From Serratia symbiotica (Periphyllus acericola) (GTDB taxonomy: Bacteria; Pseudomonadota; Gammaproteobacteria; Enterobacterales; Enterobacteriaceae), in assembly GCF_964019515.1 (NCBI RefSeq), contig NZ_OZ026452.1:744001-808000 (forward strand): 64,000 bases of DNA. The letters run 5' to 3'. Under the pieces are notes generated by a model, which did not search any database, had not been told where the DNA came from, and saw only the letters and a list, made by a program, of their open reading frames with translations. The position numbers and the translations under genes are program-made. Below are positions 1 through 9,703 of the stretch, one piece after another (positions within the stretch are counted from its first letter, which is position 1; each line of letters opens with the position of its first letter).

Positions 1-1980
1 GAAGCGTTTAAACAGTACCATCGGCTCTTCCGAACCACCGCGCGACAGGATTGTGTCAAGGAAGGATTGGCCGGTTTCGGCGTTGAAGATGCCCTCTTCT
101 TCGAAACGCGAGTAAGCATCAGCCGACAGCACTTCTGCCCACAGGTAGCTGTAGTAGCCCGCCGCGTAGCCGCCAGCGAAAATATGGCTGAAGGCATGTG
201 GAAAGCGGCCCCAGCTTGGTGAAGGTACTACCGCCACCCTTTTATTAACTTCCGCCAACGTTGGCAAGATTTGCGCGCCGCTTGAAGGGCTGTATTCGAA
301 ATGTATGAGGAAATCGAACAGCCCGAACTCTAACTGACGCAGGATAAATAGCGCCGCCTGATAGTTCTTGGCTGCCAGCAGCTTATCGAGCATTTCTTGC
401 GGCAGAGGTTCGCCGCTTTGGTAATGGCCGGAGATAAACGCTAATGCTTCCGCTTCCCAGCACCAGTTTTCCATAAACTGGCTTGGCAGTTCGACCGCAT
501 CCCACGGCACCCCGCTGATACCCGATACCCCAGCGGTGTCGATTTGGGTCAGCATATGGTGCAGGCCGTGGCCGAACTCGTGGAACAGCGTAGTCACTTC
601 GTTATGGGTAAACAGCGCCGACTGGTCGCCCAGCGGACGGTTAAAGTTGCAGGTTAGGTAGGCGACCGGCTTTTGCAGCGTGCCGTCTGCCTTGCGCAGG
701 CTGCCGGCACAATCGTCCATCCAGGCACCACCGCGTTTGTTTTCACGCGCGTACAGATCAAGGTAGAAGCTGCCGCGCAGTTCGCCGTTGGCGTCGAATA
801 GATCGAAGAAGCGCACGTCAGGATGCCAGGTATCCACCCCGCTGCGCTCTTTGGCAGTGATGCCGTAGATACGTTTCACCACCTCGAACAGCCCTTCGAC
901 CACCCGTTGCTCCGGGAAGTACGGGCGCAGTTGCTCGTCGCTGATGGAGAACAGGTGTTGTTTTTGTTTTTCGCCATAATAGGTAATATCCCAGGCTTCT
1001 AGTTCGTCCACGCCGTAATGTTGTTTGGCAAAGATGCGCAGTTGCGCCAGTTCCTGCTCGGCCTGCGGACGGGCGCGCTTGGCCAAATCGTTCAGGAAGC
1101 TGATCACCCGTTGCGGGCTTTCCGCCATCTTGGTTGCCAGCGATTTGTCAGCGTATGTCTCAAAGCCAAGCAGTTGGGCCAGTTCGTGGCGCAGCGCCAG
1201 CGTTTCCGCCATCACTGCACTGTTATCCCATTTGCCGGCGTTCGGCCCCTGATCCGAAGCGCGGGTAGCGAAGGCGCGGTACATCTCTTCACGCAACGCA
1301 CGGTTGTCGGCGTAGGTGAGCACCGGCAGATAACTCGGCATATCCAACGTCAGCAACCAGCCTTCTTGCTCTTTGGCTTGTGCCATTGCCTGTGCCAAGA
1401 CTCTGGCCGGCAAGCCACTCAGTTCGGTTTGGTCAGTAATCAGTATGCTCCAATCCATGGTGGCATCGAGCACGTTGTTGCTGTAGGTAGAACCCAGTTC
1501 GGATAGCCGTGCGACGATCTCACCGTAGCGCTGCTGTTTGTCCGCCGACAGGCCGATGCCCGATAGCTCAAAGTCACGCAGCGCGTTTTCCACCGATTTG
1601 CGTTGCGGTGCGCTCAGTTGGCTGAAGGCCGCCCCCTCTTTCAAGCTACGATAGGCTTGATAAAGCCCTTCGTGCTGGCCTACCCAGGTGCCGTATTCCG
1701 ATAGCAGCGGCAGTGCCTGCTCATAGGCAGCACGCAGTTCCGGGCTGTTTTTCACCGAGTTCAGATGCCCAACCGGCGACCACATGCGCGATAGGCGATC
1801 GTCCGACTCCGCCAGCGGCTGACACAGGTTATCCCAGGTGAACGGCCCCGGCTCCGCGACCACGCTCTCTACAGCAGCACGGCAGTCTGCCAATTCGGAT
1901 TGTATCGCAGGCACGATATCTTCAGGGCGGATCGCCGAAAACGGCGGTAGGAAAAACGGGGTCAGCAACGGATTCGTCAT
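1..1980 (-). CDS. prlC: Oligopeptidase A, 3' end beyond the window
   Basis: Zinc metallopeptidase of the M3 family that degrades short peptides and cleaved signal peptides in the cytoplasm. The frame is open from an ATG at 1980 to the window edge: 660 codons of a family usually near 680, so only about 20 C-terminal residues are missing. The zinc site HEFGH lies at about residues 467-471 (bases 568-582), followed by further conserved acidic and histidine residues of the M3 fold. The protein begins MTNPLLTPFFLPPFSAI, as in other enterobacterial PrlC proteins. rlmJ is divergent across a 222-bp gap, the usual enterobacterial arrangement. No stop or frameshift is seen, so the gene looks functional. 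Confidence 0.95.
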   Translation of the reverse strand, partial: MTNPLLTPFFLPPFSAIRPEDIVPAIQSELADCRAAVESVVAEPGPFTWDNLCQPLAESDDRLSRMWSPVGHLNSVKNSPELRAAYEQALPLLSEYGTWVGQHEGLYQAYRSLKEGAAFSQLSAPQRKSVENALRDFELSGIGLSADKQQRYGEIVARLSELGSTYSNNVLDATMDWSILITDQTELSGLPARVLAQAMAQAKEQEGWLLTLDMPSYLPVLTYADNRALREEMYRAFATRASDQGPNAGKWDNSAVMAETLALRHELAQLLGFETYADKSLATKMAESPQRVISFLNDLAKRARPQAEQELAQLRIFAKQHYGVDELEAWDITYYGEKQKQHLFSISDEQLRPYFPEQRVVEGLFEVVKRIYGITAKERSGVDTWHPDVRFFDLFDANGELRGSFYLDLYARENKRGGAWMDDCAGSLRKADGTLQKPVAYLTCNFNRPLGDQSALFTHNEVTTLFHEFGHGLHHMLTQIDTAGVSGISGVPWDAVELPSQFMENWCWEAEALAFISGHYQSGEPLPQEMLDKLLAAKNYQAALFILRQLEFGLFDFLIHFEYSPSSGAQILPTLAEVNKRVAVVPSPSWGRFPHAFSHIFAGGYAAGYYSYLWAEVLSADAYSRFEEEGIFNAETGQSFLDTILSRGGSEEPMVLFKRF

Positions 1981-2202
1981 AGAGCAGTCCTGATTAGTGT
2001 TATCGCCCACCATAGCGGGCAAGCCATAAAATGCAGATGAAAGATTAACATGGAGCTATGCAACAGGAAAATCAATGCCCGGCGTTGTTGATAGTGCCTA
2101 CGGCAACGCAGTTCATTTTTTTCCAGCTAGACAGTTTATACTGCACAGATTATCAGCCTTATTGAAAGCTCCGTCTGCGGAGTACAAGGAATTGCCCCCG
2201 CC

Positions 2203-3045
2203 ATGTTAAGTTATAGCCATAGTTTCCACGCTGGCAACCACGCCGATGTGCTCAAACACAGCGTCCAGAGCCTGATCATTGAGTCGCTTAAAGAGAAAGA
2301 AAAACCCTTCTTCTATCTGGATACTCACTCAGGCGCGGGGCGCTATCAGTTGCGTAGTGAGCACGCCGAACGCACTCGCGAATACCAGGAAGGTATCGGC
2401 CTGCTATGGCAACGCAAAGATCTGCCAGAAGAACTGGCTGCCTACATGAGCGTCGTGCACAATTTTAACCGCTCCGGCACGCTGCGCTACTATCCCGGCT
2501 CCCCGCTGATCGCCCGCCAACTGCTGCGTCCGCAGGATAAGATCTACCTGACCGAACTGCACCACAGTGATTTCCCGCTGCTAAGCAGCGAATTTCAGAA
2601 AGATGAGCGCGCCAAAGTGCAGCGTGCCAACGGTTACCAACAGTTGAAATCCCAATTGCCGCCACCATCACGCCGTGGGCTGATCCTGATAGATCCACCC
2701 TACGAGATAAAAACGGATTATCAGGAGGTGATTAAAGGCATTCAGGAAGGCTATAAGCGCTTCGCCACCGGCAGCTATGCGCTATGGTATCCAGTGGTAA
2801 TACGTCAGCAGATCAAACGCATGCTGAAAGAGCTGAAGGCCACCGGTATCCGCCGAATTCTACAAATCGAATTGGCAGTGAAACCCGATAGTGACCAACG
2901 AGGCATGACCGCTTCCGGTATAATCGTCATTAACCCGCCGTGGAAGTTGGAACAGCAGATGCGCACCGTGCTACCATGGCTACACAATGCGTTGGTTCCC
3001 TCCGGTATAGGCCACTATTTAGTGGACTGGGTGGTGCCGGAATAA
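2203..3045 (+). CDS. rlmJ: 23S rRNA (adenine2030-N6)-methyltransferase
   Basis: Methylates N6 of A2030 in 23S rRNA using S-adenosylmethionine. The 280-residue product has the family length and starts MLSYSHSFHAGNHADVLKH, the conserved N-terminal SAM-binding segment. The catalytic N6-adenine methyltransferase motif DPPYE is at about residues 165-169. It is divergent from prlC and followed by the gor remnant after 118 bp, the same order as in Escherichia coli. The reading frame is intact. Recognition is by sequence similarity to known RlmJ (formerly YhiR). Confidence 0.95.
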   Translation: MLSYSHSFHAGNHADVLKHSVQSLIIESLKEKEKPFFYLDTHSGAGRYQLRSEHAERTREYQEGIGLLWQRKDLPEELAAYMSVVHNFNRSGTLRYYPGSPLIARQLLRPQDKIYLTELHHSDFPLLSSEFQKDERAKVQRANGYQQLKSQLPPPSRRGLILIDPPYEIKTDYQEVIKGIQEGYKRFATGSYALWYPVVIRQQIKRMLKELKATGIRRILQIELAVKPDSDQRGMTASGIIVINPPWKLEQQMRTVLPWLHNALVPSGIGHYLVDWVVPE

Positions 3046-3163
3046 TGGCATCCAGGCGCAATACGCCGTGCCTATTGCAGCCATCGATGCAACCTTTGCG
3101 ACAAACCCACATTAAGCTTTAAACTCTTTCCTCTTCGAATTTCACAACTCATGGAAATCACAG

Positions 3164-3994
3164 ATGACGAAACATTACGATTATCTAGCAATTGGCGGGG
3201 GAAGCGGTGGTACCGCATTGATCAACCGGGCAGCCATGTACGGCCAAAAATGCGCACTGATTGAAGCCAAGGAACTGGGCGTCACCTGCGTCAACGTGGG
3301 TTGTGTACCGAAAAAATTCATGTGGCATGCGGCGCAGATCGCCGATACCATCCATCAATACGGCGCGGATTATGGCTTTGAAACTACTGCGCCTTTGACT
3401 GGAAGAGACTGGTCGCCAACCGCAGCGCATATATCGACCGTATTCATCGTTCCTACGACAATGTACTCGGCAAGAATCAGGTTGATGTGATGAAGGGCTT
3501 CGCACGCTTTGTCTATGTCCATACCGTAGAAGTGAACGGCGGCCGCCACCGCCGATCACATCCTGATCTCCACTGGCGGCCGCCCAAGCCACCTGGATAT
3601 TCTGGGTAAGGAATACGGCATCGACTCCGATGGCTTCTTTAAACTGGATTCCATGCCAAAACGCGTCGCCATCGTGGGCGCTGGCTATATCGCTGTCGAG
3701 ATCGCCGGGGTGCTGAACGCACTGGGCGCGGAGACACATTTGTTCGTGCGTAAGCAAGCACCGCTGCGCGCCTTCGACCAAATGCTCGTCGAAACCATGG
3801 TGGAAGTGATGAGCACCGAAGGGCCATGTCTATACACTGAATCAGTGCCGAAAGCGCTCGTCAAAAACACCGATGGCAGCCTGACACTGCAACTGGAGAA
3901 CGGCCAAGAATTTATCGTTGAAAGCTTGATCTGGGCTATCGGCCCCCAACCAGCGACCGACAACCTGAACCTGGCCGTCACCGGGGTGAAAACC
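3164..3994 (+). pseudogene. gor: Glutathione reductase, frameshifted and cut by an IS
   Basis: Remnant of the NADPH-dependent flavoenzyme that regenerates reduced glutathione. The start MTKHYDYLAIGGGSGG (FAD-binding Rossmann motif) and the redox disulfide region CVNVGCVPKK are present. The frame shifts near 3390 and again near 3540, where the expected text continues in other frames. A third segment from 3653 contains the NADPH-binding motif GAGYIAVE and ends at about residue 310 of some 450, where IS sequence begins. The interface and C-terminal active-site histidine region are absent. It follows rlmJ as in relatives. It cannot make an active enzyme. Confidence 0.93.
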
Positions 3995-5034
3995 TCAGAT
4001 TTGGAATAAAAGAGTCCCGTGAATGGGCATCTTTCAGGCAAGGCGTACACTTTCTGTCATACCGGCGAGCGTCATCTTATTTAATGCACAGATCATGGCC
4101 AGCGCCTCTGCAACTTGCCCATCATAATCTCGCAGCGACAGGTGACCACCAAATAGCTATTTTACTCTGTACCTCGCTGTTGCCGCTATCGAACGTCGGT
4201 GGTAGCTTGTGATACTTTTCCACCGTGTGTTGTCTCCGGTAACGCGCTGTTTCGCCACCGCTTAATTTCGCTCTGCATAGTCTGCCGACCAATAACAGGC
4301 TCCGCTGCTGGGCGGTATTAACGCCTTGAGCTTCTTGCCCCTTAACTTATCATCACACACTCGCGTATCCTAAGCCCGATCCGCCGAGGCGACTTTGATT
4401 TTACGGTACCTCTGACGGATGAGACCTGGGAAGGCTTCGGTATCGGTGACATTGCTCAAGGAAAGGTCAGCACAGATGACCTCATGTGTTTCTGTATCTA
4501 CGGCCAAATGCAGTTTTCGCCAGATCCGCCGTTTTTCCTGACCGTATTTTTTTACCTTCCACTCCCCTTCACCCAACACGTTGAGCCCGCTAGAGTTGAT
4601 AACGAGGTGCGCAATTTCACCCGGCGTTGGGGTTTTAAACGGGACATGGCCGGACTTCGCCCACTTACTGATGCAGGTGTCGTCCGGGCAGTTCAACGGC
4701 ACTTTAATCAGTGTGACAATGGAGTCGACGAAACCCTGGAGGGCGCGAAGTGTCAGGCCGAAAATCCGTTTCAGCATCAATACGCTGGTGATTGCCATAT
4801 CGGAATAATGTGGTGGGAGACCACGCAGAGAAGGTTTTGCCTCGCAGTACCAGGCGTGAAGTACCGTTTCATCCCCCCAGCAAGTGAGTAAACCCCGAGT
4901 GATAAGGGCGTTGTTGTAAGCCTTCCAGTTAGTGATGTTGAACTTTTTCTGGGCCACGGAATGTCGCTATTTTGACAGAAGGAGAGTGATCTCATCCTCG
5001 TCCTGGCCAAAATTTCGATTTATTCAACAACGCC
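3995..5034 (-). mobile_element. IS903-type element (IS5 family), outer left end lost
   Basis: Transposase reads on the minus strand, beginning near 4957 with GTG (MAQKKFNITNWK). The first Asp (HLVINSS region shows Asn here) is altered. The reading frame stops at an amber at 4370-4372 directly after ASADRA. The C-terminal third lies beyond the stop in the same frame and has YHRRSIAATARYRVK, with Ala where IS903 transposase has its catalytic Glu. The right terminal repeat gatttattcaacaacgcc is complete at 5017-5034. At the left about 16 bp of the matching repeat are missing and the element runs straight into gor. Family assignment rests on protein similarity, the 18-bp terminal repeat and the length of about 1056 bp for complete copies. 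Confidence 0.9.
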
Positions 5035-5268
5035 GTGCAGAGATGCAAGTATATTCTTAAAAAATTTTTGGCATAGTAAACGTGCAGGCATAGTGATATC
5101 TCGTTGAATTAGTTGTATAATCAATAAGATCATAAATCTCTTTGCCAGTCACTTTTTCTGGGGATACCTCAGGGGTTGCCACCATTTTTGCAACACTGAT
5201 TTTGATTAAAATCGTTCTTGTTGCTCTTTACAAAGGTGCGGACAAATTGCGAAGAAATCAGCTTCGCT

Positions 5269-5469
5269 TTATGCCCTACGACAAGCGATAAAATGAGCAC
5301 CGGCGCAAGCTTCCACTACGACGGTGGCCGATGTACATCCAGTCAGAAACTCAATATGTTTGGTACGAGTAAGCTTTTTGCGCAGTAATGCCTTGCCTGA
5401 TTTATCCTGACAATGAATGTGAAAAGAATATTTGCCGAGATCGAAACCAATAAGCGTGACGTTTTGCAT
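5269..5469 (-). pseudogene. IS110-family transposase N-terminal fragment
   Basis: Sixty-six codons starting MQNVTLIGFDLGKYSFHIH and containing VVVEACAGAHF, the DEDD-type N-terminal region typical of IS110/IS1111 transposases, which are normally about 330-340 residues. The frame ends after ACRRA and nothing downstream on the same strand continues the protein. The region 5035-5268 between this fragment and the neighbouring IS is AT-rich and holds no gene I can recognise. Confidence 0.75.
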
Positions 5470-5538
5470 GATAGCCTGCTACATAAAAGAAACACCCTGC
5501 CAGCGTACTGCTCACAGGCTAGTGGGAACCTTCTCATT

Positions 5539-5560
5539 AACCGCCTCAGGCGGTTTTTTC
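5539..5560 (+). terminator. Possible rho-independent terminator
   Basis: aaccgcc-tca-ggcggtt forms a perfect 7-bp stem with a 3-base loop and is followed by a T run. No functional plus-strand gene lies directly upstream, so it may belong to sequence lost when the region was rearranged. Confidence 0.5.
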
Positions 5561-5627
5561 CAGTGACATCGTAATGTTATTTGCTCTTAAGCGAACCTGC
5601 CGCCAAACCCGCGAGCATAATTAGGCC

Positions 5628-5819
5628 TTACCAGTGGCTTTGGGAATCTTCATCATCGAACAATAACGTGACCTGTTCACTTTGGTGTTTTTGGCGGATT
5701 TCCTGCGCGACGTAGGCGATAGCTTCACCGCTACACATGCCTTGCGCCATCAATTGATGGATGCGCTCCACCGCTTCCTGCTGTTCTGAATGGCTCAGTG
5801 ATAGGATACCTGCAAGCAT
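5628..5819 (-). CDS. yoaH: YoaH/UPF0181 family small protein
   Basis: A 63-residue protein starting [18 protein letters not shown], with the conserved [21 protein letters not shown] segment in parts, and an acidic C-terminus ([10 protein letters not shown]). This matches enterobacterial YoaH, whose function is unknown. I chose the ATG at 5819, which gives the family length, over an in-frame ATG 18 bases upstream. It is divergent from pabB, as in Escherichia coli, which supports the assignment. The frame is intact. Confidence 0.85.
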   Translation of the reverse strand: MLAGILSLSHSEQQEAVERIHQLMAQGMCSGEAIAYVAQEIRQKHQSEQVTLLFDDEDSQSHW

Positions 5820-5980
5820 GTGTTTATCTCCAGTCAAATAGCTTTAAAGTATACATATACGCCTTAAAGCGGTAGAACCCAATTGCGGGTTATTTAGGCG
5901 GGCCACACGCAACCAGGCATGCGCGCAGCGACTGACTATGGCAGAATAGCCAGCAACGACAACCAGGTTGATTAAAGTTC

Positions 5981-7357
5981 ATGAATATCTCCACCCCAAA
6001 CATAAAGTCCTTGCCCTATACCCGTAGCGCGCTGGTGGAATACTTCACACCGCTTGCCCGGCAACCATGGGCGATGCTGCTGCATTCGGGATTCGCCGAA
6101 CATCCACACAATCGTTTCGATATTTTGGTGGCAGACCCCCTAACCACGCTGACCACCCACAGCGCGCTTACTGAAATCCACCAGGGTGGGAGCAGCAGGC
6201 AATCATCACAAGATCCCTTCAGCCTGCTGCAACAACAGTTGGATACCCACCGGTGGCAGCCACAATTTCGTGCTGGCCTGCCGTTTCAGGGCGGTGCTTT
6301 GGGGCTGTTCGGCTACGATCTTGGCCGACGGATTGAGCAACTGCCACAGCATGCTGTGGCAGACATCGCGCTGCCAGATATGGCTGTGGGCATTTATGAC
6401 TGGGCGCTGATCGCCGATCACCAACAACAAAAGCTGACATTACTCAGCTATCAGGATGTGGAACAGCGCTGGCACTGGCTCAAGCAACAACCGGTAACAA
6501 CTCCGCCCCCCTTCGCCCTGACCAGCGGCTGGCAAGCCAATATGACACGGCAACAGTACGGTGAGAAATTCCAGCATATTCAACATTATCTGCGCAGCGG
6601 TGATTGTTACCAGATCAATCTAGCTCAGCGTTTTTCTGCCACCTATCATGGGGATGAGTGGCAGGCTTTCCAACTGCTGAGTGCCAGTAACCGTGCGCCG
6701 TTTTCCGCTTTTATCCGCCTGCCGAAAAACAGCGTGTTGAGTGTCTCTCCTGAGCGTTTCCTGTGGTTGGAGCAGCAGCAGATCCAAACCCGGCCTATCA
6801 AAGGCACCTTGCCGCGACTGGCCGATGCGCTACAGGATGCTGAACAAGCGCGTCGTCTGGCTAATTCCGCCAAAGACCGCGCTGAAAACCTAATGATCGT
6901 CGATCTACTGCGTAACGATATTGGCCACGTTGCATTACCGGGCAGCATGCGCGTGCCTGAGCTGTTTGCGGTTGAACCCTTTCCGGCGGTGTATCACCTG
7001 GTGAGCACCATCACAGCGGCGCTGCCAAACACTACGCCAGCTAGCGAACTGCTGCGCGCTTGCTTCCCCGGTGGTTCAATCACTGGCGCGCCCAAGGTAC
7101 GGGCGATGGCCATCATTGAAGAGTTAGAGCCACAGCGCCGCAACGCTTATTGTGGCAGCATCGGCTACCTGAGCGCCTGCTGTACCATGGACACCAATAT
7201 CACCATCCGGACCCTGGTCACTGAAAACGGGCGCATTTATTGCTCCGCAGGCGGCGGGATTGTGGCAGAAAGCCAGGAACAGGCAGAATATCAGGAAACC
7301 TTTGACAAAGTTGGCCGGATCTTGCCACAGCTTGGAGATCATTGCGCCTCAAATTAG
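5981..7357 (+). CDS. pabB: Aminodeoxychorismate synthase component 1
   Basis: With PabA it converts chorismate and glutamine to 4-amino-4-deoxychorismate, the precursor of p-aminobenzoate and folate. The product is 458 residues, the normal size. It carries the chorismate-binding motifs TRPIKGT (the Lys distinguishes PabB from anthranilate synthase, which has Ala), GGSITGAPK and CSAGGGIVAES. The N-terminal domain is present from MNISTPNIKSLPYTRSAL. No frameshift or stop is seen. It is transcribed away from yoaH. Retention fits a need for folate, also suggested by intact folD elsewhere in the window. Confidence 0.95.
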   Translation: MNISTPNIKSLPYTRSALVEYFTPLARQPWAMLLHSGFAEHPHNRFDILVADPLTTLTTHSALTEIHQGGSSRQSSQDPFSLLQQQLDTHRWQPQFRAGLPFQGGALGLFGYDLGRRIEQLPQHAVADIALPDMAVGIYDWALIADHQQQKLTLLSYQDVEQRWHWLKQQPVTTPPPFALTSGWQANMTRQQYGEKFQHIQHYLRSGDCYQINLAQRFSATYHGDEWQAFQLLSASNRAPFSAFIRLPKNSVLSVSPERFLWLEQQQIQTRPIKGTLPRLADALQDAEQARRLANSAKDRAENLMIVDLLRNDIGHVALPGSMRVPELFAVEPFPAVYHLVSTITAALPNTTPASELLRACFPGGSITGAPKVRAMAIIEELEPQRRNAYCGSIGYLSACCTMDTNITIRTLVTENGRIYCSAGGGIVAESQEQAEYQETFDKVGRILPQLGDHCASN

Positions 7358-7487
7358 CTTGCTGGCTCACAGAGTTTTAAAAAAACTATAAACCCGCTCT
7401 TAAACCGTATCAAAGACCGGTCAAATGATGCTATCTTCAGATAGCTTATCGTCAAAATAAGGATAAATAAGGATTAAGTGGGCGCGA

Positions 7488-7583
7488 TTAGGCTTTATTG
7501 AGGGTGTATTGGGTTAGTTGCTTACAACCGGCCAATAGGCCGACGAACATCAGGGCAGCAGCGCCCAACAGGATCTTCTTCAT
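7488..7583 (-). pseudogene. yceB: YceB-like lipoprotein stub (signal peptide only)
   Basis: Thirty-one codons reading MKKILLGAAALMFVGLLAGC then KQLTQYTLNKA and stop. This is a lipoprotein signal with an LLAGC lipobox followed by the first residues of the mature YceB/DUF1439 protein (family start LTQYT). The remaining 150 or so residues are not found downstream on the minus strand. In Escherichia coli yceB lies close to rimJ and murJ, the next genes here, which supports the identity. The stub may still be translated as a tiny lipoprotein, but the domain is gone. Confidence 0.7.
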
Positions 7584-7715
7584 TTGTGCTTCATAGCGAC
7601 TGCCAGTAAAAATACCACATATAATTGATTAAATTATCATTATAAAGTCTTACTGGTTATGGAAGAAATGAATATCGGGCAGTGATTAGGGGGATAAGGC
7701 GCACTCACCAGTATG

Positions 7716-7901
7716 TCAGTACGCTATTAGGCAGGCTGAGGAGACTATTATTGTGTTGGTACTGAGTTGAGAACCTCGATAAGGGTGGATACGCACCTGC
7801 TCAAGATCGATCTGGTCACGCTCGTTGGCAGCGTTGACGATCTGCAATTGCTTGATGATTGCGCTTTTAAGGGAGGCATTTTCGGCGATGACCTGAGCCA
7901 A
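7716..7901 (-). other. Unrecognised reading frame, possibly a gene fragment
   Basis: An open frame of about 61 codons from a TTG, with AQVIAENASLKSAIIKQLQ and VNAANERDQIDLEQVRIHP. The first half is likely helical or coiled-coil. The frame also reads back upstream as HVQPWLEKAL, so the true start may be further right. The IS630-type element starts 100 bp away and may have cut the original gene. I do not recognise a family; the style is like small phage or plasmid proteins, but this is only an impression. Confidence 0.3.
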
Positions 7902-8001
7902 CGCCTTCTCTAACCAAGGTTGAACGTGCGCACATCATGCGCAGGTTCAATATCATCTTTTCCAGCAACTATGGTAATTGCATATCTTCAGCCATAGGCT
8001 A

Positions 8002-9067
8002 AATACCTGCACCAAATAGTAGATCACTGAAGGAACTCAATCCGGTTTGAGCGATCTGATCAATCGCCAAACATCACAACCCCTCACAACCGGACTGAGT
8101 AATGCCGAACATAGCACCCATACCCCGACATGAACGACGTCAGATACAAAAAATTATCCAGAAAACACCAGATAAAAATTATGCCAGACGCCTTATCGCC
8201 ATGTTGATGTTACACCGTGGCTACACGCTGAATTACCTAGGTAAAACCTTATGTGCCGCTGTCGGACGATGGGTTAATTTGTTCACATTGGGCGGCTATG
8301 AAGGATTGGCAAGCCTTTCACCTGGACGCCCCCGAAAATGGCCCACGGAGGCGATGTTGAAGATGCTTGATTTGCTCGTTCAGCGTTCTCCATAGGACTT
8401 TGGCTATCTGCGCTCTCGGTGGAATACTGAGATGTTAACGATTGAAATTAATAAATTATTTAACTCAACGTTACATCCTGGCTCACTTCGGCGCTGGTTG
8501 CCGAGAGCCGGTATTGTGTGGCGTAGAGCGGCTGCAACATCCCGTCTTTTACGAAGATGAGGTAGACATCGATATGAACCCTAAAATAGGTGCTGACTGG
8601 CAGAAAAAGGGTCAACAAAAACGCATCACGACACCGGGACAGAATGAAAAGCATTACCTCGCGGGTGCCCTTTATGCAGGAACCGGAAGAGTTGATTATG
8701 TCAGTGGAAACCATAAAAACTCGGGTTTATTCATTAGCCTGTTACGCAAGCTGAGAAGCACATACCGAAGTGCCAAAACCATTACGCTGATTGTCGATAA
8801 TTACATCATTCATAAGAGTAAAGAAACGTTGAGCTGGTTGCGGCGCAACCCGAATTTTATTGTCATTTATCAGCCAGTTTACTCTCCATGGGTAAACAGG
8901 ATAGAGCTCCTATGGTTGGCTTTATATGAGACAGTCACACGCAATCACCGTTGCCGGACGAGATGGCAATTGCTAAAAAATATGGGTCATTTTATGAAAG
9001 CCGCCTCACCGTTACCAGGCAATAAACCTGGCTTAACGAAAGTGGAGCGGTATTAGGCGCAGGTATT
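8002..9067 (+). mobile_element. IS630-type element, 1066 bp, TA-flanked
   Basis: Ends are aatacctgc...gcaggtatt inverted repeats flanked by TA on both sides (8000-8001 and 9068-9069), the IS630 target duplication. An N-terminal frame starts at 8102 (MPNIAPIPRHERRQIQK, helix-turn-helix region). It ends here at an extra amber at 8394-8396, a C-to-T change relative to the copy at 47780. The catalytic half is in the +1 frame from about 8530 to 9056: EDEVDID, LIVDNYIIHKS and VNRIELLW supply the D, D and E. Relative to intact relatives as I recall them, about 25 residues between the halves are missing. It sits between unknown sequence and the truncated rimJ. Confidence 0.88.
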
Positions 9068-9069
9068 TA

Positions 9070-9558
9070 GTGCATAAACGAGATTCTTATCGCCTGGCGG
9101 ATTACTATGCTGAAAATCACCTGTTTCTCAAGCCTTGGGAGCCGGTACGTGATAACAGCCACTGCTACCATACGGTTGGCATGTGTGGCTAGATGATCAC
9201 CGAGATGCAAAAACAAGGCAGTGCCTACTATCTCCTTATATTTGATGCGCAAGAACATGAGGTAAGAGACGCAGCGAATTTTAGCAATGTGTTGCGTGAT
9301 GCGTTTCATGCCTGTTTCCTCGGTTATTCATTGGGTGAAAAATGGCAAGGGCAGGGGCTAATGTACGAGGCATTGCAACCCGCCATCCGTTATATGCAGC
9401 GCCATCAGCACATGCATCGCATCATGGTCAACTACATGCCGCACAATCATCGTAGCGGCGCACTGCTCAACCGCCTGGGGTTTGAACCTGAGGGGTATGC
9501 CAAGGATTATCTGCTAATCGACGGGCAGTGGCAGGATCATATATTGACGGCGCATTAA
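9070..9558 (+). pseudogene. rimJ: Ribosomal-protein-S5-alanine N-acetyltransferase, decapitated
   Basis: GNAT acetyltransferase remnant. Sequence right after the IS reads [27 protein letters not shown], which corresponds to RimJ from about residue 20; the true start is missing. A frame disturbance and an amber at 9190-9192 follow. The remainder from 9193 is continuous to the stop and includes the acetyl-CoA region [18 protein letters not shown] and [23 protein letters not shown]. In Escherichia coli yceH and mviM lie between rimJ and murJ; both are absent here. The 3' part could be translated from an internal ATG but lacks the first strands of the fold. Confidence 0.9.
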
Positions 9559-9703
9559 CCTAACCTATAAAGAATGGTTACCGCCACGCTAGCGTCATCT
9601 GGGATGGTAGCTATTCTGCTGCGGATACGTAAACTTACCTGGTAGTTTCATTCACGCCTGCTGATGCAGGCGTCGATATTTATTGTACAGAGCAGAAAAC
9701 GAC

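Noticed and set aside
2465..3122. Several 60-77 codon frames overlapping rlmJ on both strands
   Set aside because: They overlap a clearly conserved gene, have no ribosome site and look like shadows of its codon pattern.
5269..5469. Possible small standalone protein with VVVEACAGAHF
   Set aside because: It matches the N-terminus of IS110-family transposases, so it is a transposase scrap rather than an independent gene.
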